35,388 nucleotides of DNA. Source: an uncultured Myxococcales bacterium (GTDB lineage Bacteria; Myxococcota_A; Polyangia; Palsa-1104; JAEUJZ01). Every line of letters begins with the position of its first letter. Within the stretch, counting starts at the first letter, position 1. Shown here in pieces: positions 18,669 to 27,476 of this stretch. The notes below the pieces were generated by a model. That model was not told the origin of the DNA. It worked only from the letters and a program-made list of their open reading frames with translations, and made no database searches. The translations under genes were made by a program, and so were the position numbers. The stretch covers positions 1-35,388 of the forward strand of contig CALMML010000355.1 in the NCBI GenBank assembly GCA_937868485.1, written 5' to 3'.

Positions 18669-21236
18669 TTAGTTCACCGATCCGTCACGACGAAGCAGCA
18701 GCTTTTCCGCCAGGTTCGCTTCCACTTCCGATCGATCGAACAGCATCTTTTCCTGCTTTCCATCGAGCCAGTTTTGATGCGTGTTGCCGTAGAACGGACT
18801 CTGTGGATCACCGGAGTTTCCGCGTGGGAAGTTGACCATCGCCGACGGAACACCCGTTCCATCAAACGTCACGATCATGCGGAACAGAGATCCCTGACGC
18901 GCGCTCCACGTCTGCTTGAGCTTGCCCGCCGCATCGCTCATCGAAGACGAGGAAACATTCACCGTTCCCACCGATCCATCGACCGGGAAGTTGCCCGCGT
19001 TCCACTTGTCTCCGAGCGGATGATCGAACGCAGCGGAGTGAACATCCTTCCACTGATACGGCATCGTCTGCGACGGGAGCGTCGATCCAAAGCGCTGCTT
19101 GAGCCAGTCCGCCGCATCCGCCAGTCCTGCCATCAGGATGTAGTTGCGGTTTGCACCAATCAGCGGCTCTGCTTCCTTCACTTTGCGCAGCGCCAGACGC
19201 ATCGGCTTGTACGCAAACGCGGGCTCCAGATCGAACAGCTTGGGAAGCAGCGGACCCAGCTCATCGGACAGCGCGCGCGTCGTCACAAAGTGAGCGAACG
19301 CAAAGAACATCACCGCTTCCGAAGACTTGCGGCGCATCTGCCGGTCCCACGAAGACATCTGCGTAAACATCCCGAGCAGCTCGGGACGATTTCGGAACGA
19401 GGCCAGGCTGGAATCGGTTCCCAGCTCGGCAATCGCTTGCGCCAGCGCCGGAAGCAGATCATCGGCCAGCGTCGATCGCGCGTCCCACTGAAGCTCTGCC
19501 ATGTCTGCCGGCGTGATCTTGCCGCGCTTCACCAGTCGCTCTAGCTCGGACTCAATCCGCGCCGCGCGATCACCCGGATCGTAGAAGTATCCGTAGTAGT
19601 ACGGATCGTTGTCGACGCGACCATCGGCGGTAAAGCCAAACGGCTCGTTGTTCGCAGTCGCCAGATAGCCACGCTCTGGATCGCGAGCCTGCGGCAGCTT
19701 GTCTTCCGAAAGGAACTTGCCCGTCCACACCGTACGCGGATCGGTTCCGTTCATCAGCTTCCACGGCTGGATTCCCTGCTTGTGCGCCATGCCGCGATCT
19801 GGAACCTGCGCATGCACGCGATAGCGAATGTTCTTCTGATCCGCCGCAACCAGGTTCACCGCGCCCACTTCTTGTCGCTTCGCTGCGCCTTCCCAGTCAT
19901 TGAGCGTCTTGCTGCGATCGAGTCCCAGATACATCGCCGCTTCATGCGTCGCCGCAAAGCCCGTCCACGCAAACAGAATCTGGTTCGGGGTCAGGATCGC
20001 GCGCGGCACCGGAAGCAGATCATCGGGAAGCAGGACGCCCACGCCGGGAACGTCGGTGATCTGGAACTCGCGCACATCGGTCATGTCATCCGCTGAAGGA
20101 ACCTTGCCACCGACGGACCGAATCCGAATCTTTTCGTTGCGGAGCTTGACCTCGCGATCGTTGCCTCCATACGAGATCTTGTTATTCGACGGCGCACCGA
20201 CTTCAAACAGATCCATCACGTCCGCAAAGTTGGTCGTCGCAGCCCACGCGACGTTGCGGTTGTGTCCAAGCTGCACGCCCGGCGTTCCCGCAAAGCCAAA
20301 GCCCACCACGTCGAGCGCTCCGCCCTTGTCCGCAGAGTTTATGTGCTGCGCAAAGAAGCGAATCGGACTTCCGTACGGCTGATGCGGATCGCCCGCCAGG
20401 ATCGGAGTCCCCGTCGCTGTCGTCTTTGCCGCCACCGCCCAGTTGTTGCTTCCCAGCTCGGGGGCCAGCTTGTCTGCTTGCGACAGCTGCGAAAGCGCCT
20501 GCGCCCGCAGCGCCGGTGAAATCGAAGGCTGCGACGGCAGACCTTGCGGTGCGACCTGCGGACCGGCGATTCCCTGCGGCACGGCCCCCGGCATCGTGAA
20601 GGCATTGCGCGTCGGCATGCACATCGGAAAATCCGTCGGAAACATCGGCGTCAGCACCTTCAGCACCGAGGCCAGCAGCTCGCTATCAATGCTCGACGAC
20701 ATGCCAAACGACAGCATCTTGCCGACGATGTAGGGATCGTCATCGCTCCACTCTGTCGGCACAAAGTCGAGCGCATCCTTGGCCATCTCTGGCGGCAGCG
20801 ACGCTTCCCCTTTCTTCACCCGCGAGATGTAGTGATTGATGCCGCGCACAAACGCTTCGATCAGCTGCGCTTCATCGGGATAGTCCTGTCGCATTGCCTC
20901 GCGAGAGCGCCGTCCCCACTCCGCAAACGCAAACGTCCGCGCCAGGAGGTCGCCGCGCAGTCCTTTTTCACCGACCACTTCCGACTGCGTTCCGTACGCT
21001 TGTCGTCGCACCATCTCTAGCTGGAACAGGCGCAGCTTCGCCATCACGTACCCCGACGCAAACAGCGCGTCTCGGTCGCTCGCTGCGTAGATGTGCGGAA
21101 TGCCCATCTGGTCGATCAGCACTTCGGTATCTGCACCCAGCGGAAGATCGATCGTCGTAGGGCTACAAGCCGGAACCGACAGCGCCAGGGCCAAAGCGGG
21201 ACCCAGACGCCACGCAGACAGGAACTTGGTCTTCAT
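18669..21236 (-). CDS. Penicillin-acylase-family Ntn hydrolase, secreted/lipoprotein
   Basis: 855 residues, the size of penicillin G/AHL acylase precursors. A signal peptide ends in VPAC (C24), a lipobox-like but imperfect site, so it may be a lipoprotein. The N-terminal chain (about 30-200) starts with VLIDQMGIPHIYAASDRDALF. The family self-cleaves before a serine that becomes the nucleophile; here ELGSNNWAV gives G262-S263, the expected cut, preceded by a Pro/Gln-rich linker. Later GDPHQPYGSPIRFF (281-294) and the conserved TANNEPFGF asparagine region support an active Ntn hydrolase. Known substrates of the family include penicillins, homoserine lactones and acyl amino acids; which applies here is open. 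It lies upstream of the HGSNAT-like gene (27-base gap). Confidence 0.9.
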   Translation of the reverse strand: MKTKFLSAWRLGPALALALSVPACSPTTIDLPLGADTEVLIDQMGIPHIYAASDRDALFASGYVMAKLRLFQLEMVRRQAYGTQSEVVGEKGLRGDLLARTFAFAEWGRRSREAMRQDYPDEAQLIEAFVRGINHYISRVKKGEASLPPEMAKDALDFVPTEWSDDDPYIVGKMLSFGMSSSIDSELLASVLKVLTPMFPTDFPMCMPTRNAFTMPGAVPQGIAGPQVAPQGLPSQPSISPALRAQALSQLSQADKLAPELGSNNWAVAAKTTATGTPILAGDPHQPYGSPIRFFAQHINSADKGGALDVVGFGFAGTPGVQLGHNRNVAWAATTNFADVMDLFEVGAPSNNKISYGGNDREVKLRNEKIRIRSVGGKVPSADDMTDVREFQITDVPGVGVLLPDDLLPVPRAILTPNQILFAWTGFAATHEAAMYLGLDRSKTLNDWEGAAKRQEVGAVNLVAADQKNIRYRVHAQVPDRGMAHKQGIQPWKLMNGTDPRTVWTGKFLSEDKLPQARDPERGYLATANNEPFGFTADGRVDNDPYYYGYFYDPGDRAARIESELERLVKRGKITPADMAELQWDARSTLADDLLPALAQAIAELGTDSSLASFRNRPELLGMFTQMSSWDRQMRRKSSEAVMFFAFAHFVTTRALSDELGPLLPKLFDLEPAFAYKPMRLALRKVKEAEPLIGANRNYILMAGLADAADWLKQRFGSTLPSQTMPYQWKDVHSAAFDHPLGDKWNAGNFPVDGSVGTVNVSSSSMSDAAGKLKQTWSARQGSLFRMIVTFDGTGVPSAMVNFPRGNSGDPQSPFYGNTHQNWLDGKQEKMLFDRSEVEANLAEKLLLRRDGSVN

Positions 21237-21316
21237 ACGCGGAACATAACAGCAATTGTCCGTGCCTGGTCAACAGCACCGTGGCGTAACACTGCATGTA
21301 TGGTAGGGTCCGTTTC

Positions 21317-22369
21317 GTGCAAGTGGTTCGTAAGCTCGCTTCTCCTCTCGTGTCCGCTGCGGCGCTCGTCCTTCTTCTGACAGCGCTGCTCGGAGCGTCG
21401 TCGTCGTCACTCGGTTCGTCGTCACTTGGTTCGTCGCTGCCCGTTGCTTCGCCGACTGTCCCGAACGCGCCAACGCCTGCCGCTTCACCTGCGTCCGATG
21501 CCGAAGCGCCCGCGCCCAGCCAGACCTTCTTGGGAATGGACGACGAGCTACTGCTTCACCGTCTACGCCACGCCGACATTCGCAGCGTTCACTTCAGCAA
21601 AGGCGGCAGCTCGCTGGTCCTGCGCATCGAGTTTTCCGACGGAAGCCGCGCCGCGTTTAAGCCTGAGCAGATCAATCCTCAGTCGGTTCCGCGCAAAGAA
21701 GCAGCGGCGTATCAGCTGTCGCGAAAGCTGGGAATTGCAGCGGTTCCACCGACGGTGATGCGAGCCATCTCGCGAGATGAGCTGGTGCAAAAGCTGGATG
21801 CCGAGTCGCAGTGGGTCCGTCCGAGGCTGCTACGCGAAGCGATCTTCAGCGCCGAAGGAATGACCGTCGGTTCGATGATGTATTGGGTGCCAAGCCTGGC
21901 GGATCTCCGTCTGGACAGCGACGAAGCCATCCGAGCCTGGACCGTCGAGCTAAGCCAGCAAGGTGAGCTGTCCGACGAGCGAACGACGCTGCTTGCTCAG
22001 CTCTCGACGCTGCTTGCGTTTGACTTCATCCAAAACAACTCCGATCGCTTTTCCGGCGGCAACATCGTTGGATCCCGCGATCGTCGCACCCTGTTTTTCA
22101 TCGACAACGCGTTCGGCTTCCAAACCGATCCGCACGGGCACCTGCGCGCGCTCGGCTACTTGCAGCGCTGTCAGAAGTTTTCGCGTCGGCTGTGGACTTC
22201 TCTTCAGCTTCTGTCCGACGAAGACTTGGTGTTTCACGATCCGCTGACGGGACCGCTGCTGTCGCCCGATGAGGTGTCGGCACTGCGCAGCCGTCGCGAT
22301 CGTGTCGTGCGCTATCTGACGCAGCTCATCCGCAGCCACGGTGAAGACGCGGTGCTGGCCTTCCGCTAG
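21317..22369 (+). CDS. Predicted extracytoplasmic FAM20/HipA/PI4K-like kinase
   Basis: 350 residues if started at GTG 21317, chosen because TAGGG lies 8 bases upstream and the signal peptide then begins at once; ATG 21296 would add seven residues without a ribosome site. A signal peptide (to about 26) is followed by a Ser/Leu/Gly and Ala/Pro-rich linker coded partly by a 15-base direct repeat (21404-21433). The kinase-like part shows AAFKPEQ (K115), RKEAAAYQL (E128), VPPTVMR, GSMMYWVPS (hinge), FIQNNSDRFSGGNI (D243, N249) and FFIDNAFGF (D263). These match the order of ion-pair Lys, helix Glu, catalytic Asp and metal-binding Asp in atypical FAM20/HipA/PI4K-like kinases. All key residues seem kept. 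The substrate is unknown; location is probably periplasmic or surface. Confidence 0.62.
   Translation: MQVVRKLASPLVSAAALVLLLTALLGASSSSLGSSSLGSSLPVASPTVPNAPTPAASPASDAEAPAPSQTFLGMDDELLLHRLRHADIRSVHFSKGGSSLVLRIEFSDGSRAAFKPEQINPQSVPRKEAAAYQLSRKLGIAAVPPTVMRAISRDELVQKLDAESQWVRPRLLREAIFSAEGMTVGSMMYWVPSLADLRLDSDEAIRAWTVELSQQGELSDERTTLLAQLSTLLAFDFIQNNSDRFSGGNIVGSRDRRTLFFIDNAFGFQTDPHGHLRALGYLQRCQKFSRRLWTSLQLLSDEDLVFHDPLTGPLLSPDEVSALRSRRDRVVRYLTQLIRSHGEDAVLAFR
22366..22369. other. CTAG palindrome serving as stop codon for two converging genes
   Basis: The kinase gene ends with TAG at 22367-22369, and the phosphatase gene on the other strand ends with TAG read from 22368-22366. The palindrome CTAG therefore stops both, giving a 4-base convergent overlap with no room for a separate terminator. 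Confidence 0.95.
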
Positions 22370-23907
22370 CTCGGGCGACGGATCGCCACGATCGCAAAGT
22401 CGTTGTCGCGTAGGCTCGGATAGCGACGACGCAGCCACGCAGCCACTTCGTCCAGCACGCGCTCTGGGTTCGACTCCTGAGCCCGCAGCGTCGCAGCCAG
22501 CGCTGCTTCGTCCCGCGCACGCTCCTCGGGCAGTTCACGACCGGCGCTCATACACAGCAGCGTCGATCCCAGCGGAATCGTTCCCGACGAGCGATACAGC
22601 GGACCGACGATGCCGGGCGGAAGCTCCGACTCCATCGGCAGAAGCCGAGGCTGCTCCGTCACTGGCTGATCAAACAGCAGAAGCTGCGTCTTTTCACCGA
22701 GCAGCGCCTCGAACGAACCACTTGGCTCGACACGCAGAAGCAGCAGTCCAATCGGCCTTGTCAGCGGAATTTCCGTCGTCGCAGCCCCGAGAAGCCCAGC
22801 CTGCACATCGAGTCCCAGCGAGCCTTGCGCGCGAAAACACTTGAGGATGTGAAGTCCGATCGACGCTGCATCAATGCCATCACCGTCGGGATCAGCCACC
22901 AGAACTTCCGCATGTCCGTCGCAGATTCGCGTATCAAAGACCATGCCATCGACGGCTTCTTTGGCCTGATCGACCTGTCCGGTAATCGTCAGCGACGATC
23001 CATCCGACGGAAGCGACAGCGACTCTTTGCGCATCGCATCGAAGATCGCCAGCTTGGCCGCTGCGTAGCGACGACCGACATCCAAAAGCCGCAGCTTGTC
23101 CCGTCGCGCCGTGATGCTCTGAATCAGGATCAGTGCGACGAAGAACACGATCATCCCAAGCCCTTTGAGGTACTTGGTGCGCACCGAGCCATTCACCCTC
23201 GACATATCGAAGGCAATCAGCAGCGCGCCCACCTGCGAAGATCCCGTCGCAGACTCAGTGAGCAGCGGAACCAGCGCCCATGTCGTGGTGTCGTCTCGTC
23301 GACGATTTTCATCACGCAGTCGGTCTTGATACACGATCTGCGCACGCAGCGGCGGCAGCGGACTCGGCGTCACAAACCAGCCCACCACCTGCCCGAGAAC
23401 ATCGTTGTAGATCTGCGGCAAGTCCCGGTAGCGACTGGCCGAGAGCCGCTGCTTAAATCCGTCGGGATCGAACAGGATGCCGCGCAGGTCGCGATCCAGC
23501 CAGTGTCCGTAGTGATCGCCAAATGATCCTTTTCCCCGTCGCAGATAGTCCAGCTCGAAGCGCTGATCGATTCGCTCGTAGACCGTCTTGCCCGACTGAT
23601 CGACCACACGCAAAAACACCGCATCTTCGTCGTCGAGCACACCGGACGCGAGCCGTTCCAGCATCTTGTGATCACGTCGGACCAGTGGATCGACGATGGC
23701 TCGCTCGAGGATGCCCGCATAGTTCAGACCCTTTTGACGGATCTGATCACGCAGGACGTTGACCTCGAACAGCGTCTGGTTCCAGTCGACCAAGACCTCG
23801 ACGCCGCACGCGACAATCAGACCGAGCAAGAAGAACTGGCTGCTGTGTGCCAGCCGTTCGGACAGTCGAGCGCGCCAGGCGGCAAAGCGCGACGGCTGCC
23901 TCGGCAT
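22366..23907 (-). CDS. Membrane sensor with eroded SpoIIE-like PP2C phosphatase domain
   Basis: 513 residues. Two membrane helices (about 24-42 and 247-265) enclose a periplasmic sensor region with LDDEDAVFLRVVDQSGKTVYERID, typical of extracytoplasmic sensor folds. The cytoplasmic part (about 275-513) follows the SpoIIE/RsbU layout: VDGMVFD, VLVADPDGDGIDAASIG, IPLGSTLLCMSAGRELPEERA, and LRDNDFAIVAIRRP. In active members the third motif reads close to YTDG and the last has DD; here they are MSAG and DN, so at least one metal ligand is lost. It may be a weak or regulatory pseudo-phosphatase. The start lies one base after the stop of the sugar transferase, so both are in one operon, suggesting a link to polysaccharide control. 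Confidence 0.65.
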   Translation of the reverse strand: MPRQPSRFAAWRARLSERLAHSSQFFLLGLIVACGVEVLVDWNQTLFEVNVLRDQIRQKGLNYAGILERAIVDPLVRRDHKMLERLASGVLDDEDAVFLRVVDQSGKTVYERIDQRFELDYLRRGKGSFGDHYGHWLDRDLRGILFDPDGFKQRLSASRYRDLPQIYNDVLGQVVGWFVTPSPLPPLRAQIVYQDRLRDENRRRDDTTTWALVPLLTESATGSSQVGALLIAFDMSRVNGSVRTKYLKGLGMIVFFVALILIQSITARRDKLRLLDVGRRYAAAKLAIFDAMRKESLSLPSDGSSLTITGQVDQAKEAVDGMVFDTRICDGHAEVLVADPDGDGIDAASIGLHILKCFRAQGSLGLDVQAGLLGAATTEIPLTRPIGLLLLRVEPSGSFEALLGEKTQLLLFDQPVTEQPRLLPMESELPPGIVGPLYRSSGTIPLGSTLLCMSAGRELPEERARDEAALAATLRAQESNPERVLDEVAAWLRRRYPSLRDNDFAIVAIRRPS

Positions 23908-23908
23908 G

Positions 23909-25315
23909 TCAGCGAGCCCCGATCTTCAGCAGCACAACCTTGACGGTATCAATCAGGATCGACAGGTCAAACGCGAGCGACATGTTCTTTTGATAATACA
24001 AGTCGTACTTGAGCCGCTCACGCGCTTCGCTCAGTGTCGTGGCTGCGCCGAAGCGAACCTGGCCCAAGCTGGTGATGCCGGGACGGATGGCGTGGCGCTG
24101 ATCGTAAAACGGCAGCGTCTGACGAAGATCTTTGACGGAGCTTTCGACCTCGGGACGCGGACCGACCAGGCTCATGTCCCCGAGGAGCACGTTGAAAAAC
24201 TGCGGAAGCTCGTCGATGCGATGCAGGCGAATGAAGCGCCCTACCCTCGTCACGCGATCGTCGTTGTGCGACGTCAGACGCATCGGCTCGCCAGGCTTCG
24301 ACACACGCATCGAGCGAAACTTGTAGATGGTAAACAGCTTGCCGCGCAGTCCGACGCGCGCCTGCTTGTACAGCGCCGGACCCGGACTATCGAGCCGAAT
24401 CAGGATCGCAACAATCAGCAAGATCGGCGACACCAGCACGAGCGCAATCAGACTCAGTACAACATCGCTTAAGCGCTTGAGCGCGACGGTCCACTTCGAC
24501 GGCGTAAAGCCCGCATCGAAGACCACGTCGGCGGGATGCAGCAGCTCAATCGGCAGCGAGTGCGTAAGCTCGGCGGTAAACGAAAGCGCGCTCCAGACCT
24601 CGATGCCGGTGACTTTCACCGACAAAAGACGGCTCATCAGCGCATCGTTGCTGCGAGAGTCTTCCAGCGAATAGACCACGTCGGTGATGTTGTGACGCTG
24701 AATCGCGTCGCTGATCTCTTGATAGCTGCCGAGGACGGGCCGACCGCAGATCGTCTGAGCCATCTCGGGCTCTTGTGGGGACAGAAACCCAGCCAGCTCG
24801 TAGCCCGCGCCAGGACGCGACAGCAGCCAGCGACCAATTTGCTGCGCCAGTCCGCCCGTCCCCAGCAACAGCACGCGACGACGCCAGTTTCCAGTGAGCA
24901 GGACTTCTTCAAAGTGACAGCGCAGCGAAAACAGCAGCCACTGACCGATCCCGAGGCTGAGCAGCAGCGCCAGGCGCTGAAGCCGCACACCCGGAAAGAC
25001 GTAGAACAGAAGCGCCAGCGCCACGCCCGCGACGAAGTGCGCCATATGAATCCGAACCAGAAGCTGCGTGCGTGAACCCGGCGGGGTGTCGGCGTACAGT
25101 CCCAGATAGTACATCGCAAGCTGAACAGCGACGGGAATCGCGATGCCAGCCAGCAGCGCTTCTTTCCAGTACGCCCACAGCTCGATCATCGGTGGAACAC
25201 CGGGATAACCCGATCCAATCCGTAGACGGACGCACAGGACGGCTACCAGAAAGAGCAGCACAGTCTCGGCGAGGAACAATCGGCGCAGACGAGCCGATTG
25301 AAAGATTTCCCACAT
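23909..25315 (-). CDS. Polyprenyl-phosphate glycosyl-1-phosphate transferase (initiates exopolysaccharide synthesis)
   Basis: 468 residues in the WbaP/WcaJ/EpsB layout. Four or five N-terminal helices (about 12-130) are followed by a Rossmann-like cytoplasmic domain (RRRVLLLGTGGLAQQIGRWL near 146) and a C-terminal sugar transferase domain (about 278-465). Motifs there are KRLSDVVLSLIALVLVSPIL, YKFRSMR, LHRIDELPQFFNVLLGDMS with the catalytic D368-E369, and LVGPRPEVE. It moves a sugar-1-phosphate onto undecaprenyl phosphate, the first step of exopolysaccharide or capsule repeat assembly. No other polysaccharide genes are in the window. ATG 25315 is preceded by a poor ribosome site. The SpoIIE-like gene follows after one base. 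Confidence 0.93.
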   Translation of the reverse strand: MWEIFQSARLRRLFLAETVLLFLVAVLCVRLRIGSGYPGVPPMIELWAYWKEALLAGIAIPVAVQLAMYYLGLYADTPPGSRTQLLVRIHMAHFVAGVALALLFYVFPGVRLQRLALLLSLGIGQWLLFSLRCHFEEVLLTGNWRRRVLLLGTGGLAQQIGRWLLSRPGAGYELAGFLSPQEPEMAQTICGRPVLGSYQEISDAIQRHNITDVVYSLEDSRSNDALMSRLLSVKVTGIEVWSALSFTAELTHSLPIELLHPADVVFDAGFTPSKWTVALKRLSDVVLSLIALVLVSPILLIVAILIRLDSPGPALYKQARVGLRGKLFTIYKFRSMRVSKPGEPMRLTSHNDDRVTRVGRFIRLHRIDELPQFFNVLLGDMSLVGPRPEVESSVKDLRQTLPFYDQRHAIRPGITSLGQVRFGAATTLSEARERLKYDLYYQKNMSLAFDLSILIDTVKVVLLKIGAR

Positions 25316-25370
25316 ATTTTGGTGGTGCCAGTTTACTGCAAGAACGGCTCACGGAATCGAGAGGAAACCG

Positions 25371-25415
25371 CAACAAAACATCGGCTCGCAGCGAGATTTG
25401 CCGTCGAGCCGATGT
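25371..25415 (-). terminator. Intrinsic terminator of the DUF1501 operon
   Basis: An 11-bp perfect stem pairs 25405-25415 with 25378-25388 (ACATCGGCTCG on the minus strand and its complement), with a 16-base loop. On the minus strand it is followed by TTTTGTTG. It begins three bases after the DUF1501 stop codon (25418), as expected for a Rho-independent terminator. The following 25316-25370 bases hold no gene and lead into the sugar transferase gene on the same strand. Confidence 0.85.
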
Positions 25416-25417
25416 GG

Positions 25418-26776
25418 TTAGCGCAGGATCTCGGTCAGGACCTCACCATCACGCAGGTACTTGCGCGGATCGACCCCATGCGCGGACACAAACGTCGCCA
25501 GTACGTCTGCCGGTGACACCGGACGCTGACCGTCGGAAAACGTCTTGGCTGGCAGCGACAGAAGCTGCTCAGGGTCGGACGATCCGAAGCTCATGTTGCC
25601 TTTGAACTTGGGCGAGATGATGAGCGACGAGTTGTTCGGATAGTGATCACGACCCTGTGCGGCGTTGATGTTCGGCGTCCGACAGAAGTCGCTCACGACC
25701 AAGATGTGCGTGTGATCGGACAGCTTGTCGGCGCTCTTCGTCGGATGTGGGATCTGATCCAAGTAGTCGAGCATGATCGCGAGCAGATCGAACAGGTTTT
25801 GCTGAAGCAGCGCCTGGTTGCGATAGTTCGTAAAGTGCGTGTCGAAGCTGCCGTACGCGAAGCTGACGCAGCGCGAGGCATTGCGCGACAGCGACTCCAG
25901 GGCAAACGCTGCGTTTACCGATGCGCTCATCGTCGAGTAGGCAAAGTTTGTGTACTTGCCGCGCAGATAGCTGTCGGTAAACAGGTTGATCAGGTTTTCC
26001 TGATTCATCCTGCGCAGACCCTCGAACTGAAGGTGCATGCCGGTCATCACGTCGGGATTGGCCGACATCTTGGCCAGATCGAGCGCTTCCTGACTGAGCA
26101 TCACGGTCACGCCATCACGCGCCGCCGCCGATTCATACAGGGTTGCGCGACGCAGCGACGCAGCCAGCGTACCGATGCCCGCGATGGTCAGCGGCACCGC
26201 GCGACGATCAAGACCTTGACCGACGAAGCTCGACGGATAGTTGATCGACACAGCAGGCAGAAGCTGACCGAGGCCGAAGCTGTTGGCCATCATCGTGTCG
26301 ATGCTCGGACCCGACGTCTTGGTTCCCGCCAGGTGTCGTCCCGTCGCTGAAAACGCAGTTCCGTCCTGGTGACTGACGGTGTTCATCGCGATTCCGTTGA
26401 CGACGGTGAGCCGGTTGTAGTGACGAAGCAGGTCACCAATCGCCGGTCCAAACACAAGCGGTCCCGAGGCTGGACGAACCAGCTCGAACGAATAACCCGA
26501 AGCCGCGGTCGTTCCATCAAGCGGCGTGGTTCGACTGACCCACTTCTTGAGCGGCGCGATGTCGATGGTGTTGGTCGATCCGGGCTCGATCAAGCCGACG
26601 CGCTCGTTACGCGGATCGAGTCCGACGGTGATGTCCCACGCGCCTTGGGCATGAATGAAGATGAAAAACTCATCGGTGGATACTTCCGGGCCAGCAAACG
26701 CTTGGAACAGAGGCGTTCCGAGCGCCGCAGCAGCGGAGCCACCGACGATGGACTGGATGAAATTCCGACGGTTCAT
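25418..26776 (-). CDS. DUF1501 protein with Tat signal
   Basis: 452 residues with a twin-arginine leader (MNRRNFIQSIVGGSAAAALG), so export in folded form through Tat is likely. DUF1501 proteins are related to the alkaline phosphatase/sulfatase fold. Family marks here are HAQGAWD (about 43-49), YGSFDTH, and VSDFCRTPNINAAQGRDHYP, where the usual motif is EFGRTP...GRDHxP; Asp and His residues there probably bind metal. No activity has been shown for the family as far as I know. A GGGAGGG ribosome site lies 6 bases before the ATG. It is the last gene of a three-gene operon with a lipoprotein (13-base gap) and a DUF1549/DUF1588/DUF1585 protein, a pairing common in planctomycetes and myxobacteria. 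Confidence 0.9.
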   Translation of the reverse strand: MNRRNFIQSIVGGSAAAALGTPLFQAFAGPEVSTDEFFIFIHAQGAWDITVGLDPRNERVGLIEPGSTNTIDIAPLKKWVSRTTPLDGTTAASGYSFELVRPASGPLVFGPAIGDLLRHYNRLTVVNGIAMNTVSHQDGTAFSATGRHLAGTKTSGPSIDTMMANSFGLGQLLPAVSINYPSSFVGQGLDRRAVPLTIAGIGTLAASLRRATLYESAAARDGVTVMLSQEALDLAKMSANPDVMTGMHLQFEGLRRMNQENLINLFTDSYLRGKYTNFAYSTMSASVNAAFALESLSRNASRCVSFAYGSFDTHFTNYRNQALLQQNLFDLLAIMLDYLDQIPHPTKSADKLSDHTHILVVSDFCRTPNINAAQGRDHYPNNSSLIISPKFKGNMSFGSSDPEQLLSLPAKTFSDGQRPVSPADVLATFVSAHGVDPRKYLRDGEVLTEILR

Positions 26777-26789
26777 CTGCGGCCCTCCC

Positions 26790-27476
26790 TTAGTAAAGCT
26801 GGAACTCGGGGTGACGAATCAGTCCCTGACAGACCGTCGCCCAGCCCGCCTCCACCGCAGTGAAGCGCGAGCCCGTCGGGTTGTGGTTCTTGATGGTTTC
26901 GTTATAGAGCGCAAAAAACCGCGTCGTCCGATCCGTCGGAGCCAGCTTGGCCGGATAACCGAGGAACTTGCGATGCAGCACCGCGAAGCGATCCGCAAAG
27001 CCAGCCGCATCCACCGCCGTCTGTGGAACATCGAAGTTGTAGATCAGTCGACTTCCCACCGCGACCTGCGGCGTGCTCTTCAAATCCTTTTCGAGCGCTT
27101 TGTCACACAGCGCCACGCCGAGCCGCTCAAAGTTGGCAATCATCAGCGAGTTGGTCTGCGTGTTTCGCGCCATGTCCGTCGAGTAGTTCGGCAGTCCGAG
27201 CGCGCCCAGATAGGCCGTCCAGGTATCAAACAGACCACTTCCGCCCGCCGTCAGCTGTGTCTGCGCTTGCAGAGCCGTCAGACCGCCAAACAGCGTCAGA
27301 TAGGTTCGGATATACGCTTCCGCAGGAACCAGACGCGGAGATTCCTTGTGCGTGGTGTCTTGCGCGAGCGACTCGTGACCTGGAACCTGATCCAGCGTCA
27401 GCGAAGGAACGTCTTGTCCTTTGCAGGAAGCGGACAACAAAAGCGCGCCACAAAGAAACGTCAGCTTGGTGTTCAT
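26790..27476 (-). CDS. Lipoprotein of unknown function, DUF1501 operon
   Basis: 228 residues starting MNTKLTFLCGALLLSASCKG; the cysteine after LSAS is the probable lipidated residue, though the box is not perfect. The mature part is mostly helical by composition. Landmarks are AYIRTYLTLFGGL, FDTWTAYLGALGLPNYSTD, and RFFALYNETIKNHNP, with ending VCQGLIRHPEFQLY. The last piece resembles the end of proteins in the DUF1549/1585 group, where a residual 'L..SPEFL.' tail is common. No named family was recognised. The ATG overlaps the upstream stop codon (ATGA), so translation is coupled, and the DUF1501 gene follows after 13 bases. It probably works with both partners at the membrane or cell surface. 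Confidence 0.82.
   Translation of the reverse strand: MNTKLTFLCGALLLSASCKGQDVPSLTLDQVPGHESLAQDTTHKESPRLVPAEAYIRTYLTLFGGLTALQAQTQLTAGGSGLFDTWTAYLGALGLPNYSTDMARNTQTNSLMIANFERLGVALCDKALEKDLKSTPQVAVGSRLIYNFDVPQTAVDAAGFADRFAVLHRKFLGYPAKLAPTDRTTRFFALYNETIKNHNPTGSRFTAVEAGWATVCQGLIRHPEFQLY

Noticed and set aside
21404-21433. 15-base direct repeat in the kinase gene as a mobile-element footprint
   Set aside because: It codes for a Ser/Leu/Gly linker in frame, with no inverted ends nearby; simple local duplication explains it.
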